Positions 61,929 through 64,000 of a DNA stretch of 64,000 nucleotides are shown in pieces (the stretch's first letter is position 1; the number at the start of each line of letters is the position of its first letter). This DNA comes from Streptomyces djakartensis (GTDB taxonomy: Bacteria; Actinomycetota; Actinomycetes; Streptomycetales; Streptomycetaceae), in NCBI RefSeq assembly GCF_014651075.1, contig NZ_BMWE01000002.1:62001-126000 (forward strand), given 5' to 3'. Below the pieces are notes generated by a model. The model saw nothing but the letters and a program-made list of their open reading frames with translations, had not been told where the DNA came from and made no database searches. Both the position numbers and the translations under genes were made by a program.

Positions 61929-62572
61929 GCAGCAGGGAGCGGATCCTGGGGCGGGTGCGGCGCGCGCTGGCGGACACCGCCGGGGACGACGTGCCGTACG
62001 AGCGGGCGGTGCCGCGTGACTATCTGCGCGAGCACGGTGACCGGAGTGCCTCGCAGACGGTGGATCTGCTGGCCGAGAACCTGGCGGACTACCGGGCGGT
62101 CGTGCACCGCACGGACGGCGAGGGGCTGGCCGGGCTGATCGCGGCACTGCTGGACAAGCGCGGGTCCGCCTCGGTGCTGGTGCCGCCCGGGCTGGACCCG
62201 TCGTGGCTGGCGCGGACCGCGGTGACGCGGGTGGCGGACCGGGCGGAGAGCACGCCGCACGAACTCGACGAGGTGGACAGTGTGGTGACCGCCTGTGCGG
62301 TCGCGATCGCGGAGACCGGGACGATCGTGCTGGACGGCTCGCACGACCAGGGCAGGCGGCGGATCACCCTCGTCCCGGACCATCACATCTGTGTCGTGCG
62401 GGTGCCCTCCCAGGTGGTCTCGTCGGTGCCGCAGGGCCTCGAACGCCTCGACCCGGCGCGTCCCCTGACATGGATCTCCGGACCGTCGGCGACGAGTGAC
62501 ATCGAGCTGGACCGCGTCGAGGGCGTGCACGGCCCGCGCACGCTGGAGGTGATCCTGGTGAGCGGGGACTGA
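61925..62572 (+). CDS. lutC: L-lactate utilisation protein LutC
   Basis: 215 residues, the LUD domain alone (SSRERILGRVRRALAD, VTACAVAIAETGTIVLDGSHDQGRRRITLVPDHHICVV in outline, ending HGPRTLEVILVSGD). Third component of LutABC. Last intact gene of the plus-strand run; a 28-bp palindrome follows 15 bp later. Confidence 0.94.
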   Translation: MSSRERILGRVRRALADTAGDDVPYERAVPRDYLREHGDRSASQTVDLLAENLADYRAVVHRTDGEGLAGLIAALLDKRGSASVLVPPGLDPSWLARTAVTRVADRAESTPHELDEVDSVVTACAVAIAETGTIVLDGSHDQGRRRITLVPDHHICVVRVPSQVVSSVPQGLERLDPARPLTWISGPSATSDIELDRVEGVHGPRTLEVILVSGD

Positions 62573-62587
62573 CCGGTCAGCGGTGCG

Positions 62588-62615
62588 GGGCGGAGCCGCT
62601 CGAGCGGCTCCGCCC
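62588..62615 (+). terminator. 28-bp perfect palindrome after lutC
   Basis: GGGCGGAGCCGCTC and its reverse complement GAGCGGCTCCGCCC are directly joined. It can end the lut transcript, but it also lies at the very edge of the VWA pseudogene and may be partly former coding sequence. Confidence 0.6.
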
Positions 62616-63529
62616 GCAGACCCTGCTCGCCCGGGTCCGGGACGATGTGCGGGCTGAGGGCGGAAGCCCGGGGTTCGCGGACCGGCTGCTGGAGGACGAG
62701 ATCCGGCGCCGCATCGACACCTTCCGCTCGTTGGTGGCCGCGGAGGCGCGGCGCCGGGTGGCCGAGCGGCGCGGGCGGGACGAGATCGCCCGGCGGGCGG
62801 TGGCCCCGGCCGCCGACCGGGTCGACTTCCTGTTCGCCGGCAAGGACCGGCTGGCCGAGCTGCGCAGGGTGGTCCAGCCGCTCGCCCGCAAGCTCGCCAC
62901 CCGGCTCGCGGCCCGGCGCCGTCGCGCCTCCCGGGGCGCGCGGGTCGCTGTCGACGGGCGGTGTGCCCATGAAGCCAGTACTGCGCAGACGGCGTCCCGC
63001 CCGTCCCGAACTGGTCCTGCTGTGCGATGTGTCGGGCTCGGTGTCCGGCTTCTCGGACTTCACGATGCTGCTGGTGCAGGCACTGCACGACCAGTTCAGC
63101 AAGGTACGGGTGTTCGCCTTCGTCAACCGGATCGACGAGGTGACCGCGCTGCTCGAACACGGCACCGCCGGCCCGGAGGGGCTGGGCGCCCGGATCCAGG
63201 CCGAGGCGGCGCTCACGGGCTATCACGGCAGCAGCGACTACGGCATGGCGCTGGGCGAGTTCGCGGAACGCTAGGAGGGCGCGGCGGGTCCGCGCACCAC
63301 GGTGTTCATCCTGGGCGACGCGCGGACGAACCGGAGCGACCCGAATCTGCCCGCTGTCCGGCGGATCGCCGAACGGGCCCGCCGCGTCCACTGGCTGAAT
63401 CCCGAGCAGCGTTCCCGCTGGGGCACGGGCGACTCCGTCGCGCCCGCCTACGCGGAGCCGGTCGGAATGCACGAGTGCCGCGACGTCCGGCAACTGGGCG
63501 CGCTGGTGGCGAGGTTGCTCCCGGTGTGA
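62590..63529 (+). pseudogene. Decayed VWA-domain (CoxE-like) protein gene
   Basis: Three pieces read as one VWA/CoxE-like protein. 62590-~62935 encodes LERLRPQTLLARVRDDVRA ... ARRRVAERRGRDEIARR ... LARKLATRLAARRRRASRG with no start codon and no N-terminal ~150 residues. The frame then shifts by one base and about ten residues are missing, resuming at SLSTGGVPMKPV and the MIDAS site LVLLCDVSGSVSGFSDFTMLLVQAL. An in-frame TAG at 63272-63274 follows GEFAER, and the frame goes on to TTVFILGDARTNRSDPNLPAVRRIAERARRVHWLNPE and stops at 63529. Such proteins normally pair with an MoxR AAA+ ATPase, which is not seen here. Confidence 0.88.
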
Positions 63530-63540
63530 CGTCCGATGTC

Positions 63541-63900
63541 CTAGTCCTTCTTGGCGTACTCCCTGGCCGTCTGCCCCTGGAAGTCGTAGGTCACGACCTG
63601 TTCGTCGCCCACGACCCAGGCGTCGTGGCCGGGCGAGACGACGAAGACGTCGCCGGGACCGACCTCCGTCTCACCGCCGTCGTCCATGCGGATGTGCATG
63701 CGTCCTTGGACGATGTACCCGTTGTGGTGCATCTGGCAGCTGTCGGTGCCCGCGATCGGCGCCACGGACTCGGACCAGCGCCAGCCCGGCTCGAAGGTCG
63801 CCACGGCGAAGTCGAGATCCGTCATGTGGACGGCCTCGAGGTGGCCGCGCGAGAAATCACGCCGCTCATCCGGCTTGTCAAGCGTCTTCACTTCCAGCAT
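63541..63900 (-). CDS. Cupin-domain protein
   Basis: 119 residues of a single cupin. DSCQMHHNGYIVQGRMHIRMDDGG and VGPGDVFVVSPGHDAWVVGDE are cupin motifs 1 and 2, with histidines available for metal binding. Ends 11 bp from the convergent pseudogene. Function unknown; it could be a small metal-dependent enzyme or a sensor. A further 100 bp to the window edge holds nothing I can support. Confidence 0.85.
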   Translation of the reverse strand: MLEVKTLDKPDERRDFSRGHLEAVHMTDLDFAVATFEPGWRWSESVAPIAGTDSCQMHHNGYIVQGRMHIRMDDGGETEVGPGDVFVVSPGHDAWVVGDEQVVTYDFQGQTAREYAKKD

Positions 63901-64000
63901 GACACGCTCCCTTCCGGGTCCCTACCCTGCAATCGTCCGCCTGTCCAGCGGGGACCGCCATCCGGGGGAGAGCCCGCTCAGAGGCCGCTCCCGCAGAGCT

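Noticed and set aside
1..64000. Rare TTA (bldA-dependent) codons in the regulators and P450s
   Set aside because: None noticed in the sense frames I read, but I did not scan every codon, so I make no claim.

Overview
The window is chromosomal DNA of a Streptomyces or very close relative. Base composition is very high in GC, with GGAGG-type ribosome binding sites and many GTG starts and ATGA/GTGA overlaps. It also carries a conservon, several P450s, mycothiol/F420-type enzymes and intergenic repeat families I know from Streptomyces. From memory only, the order of the self-sufficient P450 (CYP102B-like), the rhamnose genes and the lut genes resembles the SCO077x-SCO081x part of the S. coelicolor chromosome; a BLAST of the window would settle this. 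I saw no tRNA, rRNA, CRISPR, prophage or intact insertion sequence.

Layout. 1-11.2 kb: end of an ion transporter, a sigma-like/ricin-lectin membrane protein with a frameshifted tail, a divergent AraC regulator/PhyH dioxygenase pair, a CYP105-type P450-ferredoxin-flavoprotein operon, and small redox, transport and housekeeping genes. 11.2-18.5 kb: a scar with a truncated PPOX gene and a possible terpene-synthase N-terminal remnant. Next comes an unrecognised 576-residue helical protein with Asp-rich motifs, convergent with a conservon (cvnA-B-C-D plus a CYP157-like P450 that lacks the ExxR arginine). 18.6-24.9 kb: a GlxA/AdpA-type regulator divergent from a quinone oxidoreductase, a block of nested intergenic repeats, an alcohol/aldehyde dehydrogenase pair divergent from a MarR regulator with two visible operators, and a STAS protein. 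25-33.7 kb: mixed membrane, SDR, PHP, HAD, FUSC, epimerase and kinase genes. 33.7-46.9 kb: the P450-reductase fusion divergent from a PAS/LuxR regulator, an FBP zinc protein, a second FUSC protein, a Tat-exported propeller, a DUF2470 gene behind an iron box, a TetR/P450 divergent pair, and a translationally coupled PIG-L/pentapeptide pair.

47-62.6 kb is a complete L-rhamnose utilisation locus. On the minus strand lie a LacI regulator, a BNR-type secreted enzyme, the mutarotase and a sugar ABC importer. Divergent on the plus strand are L-rhamnose isomerase, a bifunctional rhamnulose-1-phosphate aldolase/dehydrogenase and rhamnulokinase, followed after 71 bp by lutABC. The order implies import, isomerisation, phosphorylation, cleavage to DHAP and L-lactaldehyde, oxidation to L-lactate and then to pyruvate. 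Both divergent promoters and candidate LacI operators are visible. The window ends with a decayed VWA (CoxE-like) pseudogene and a cupin gene.
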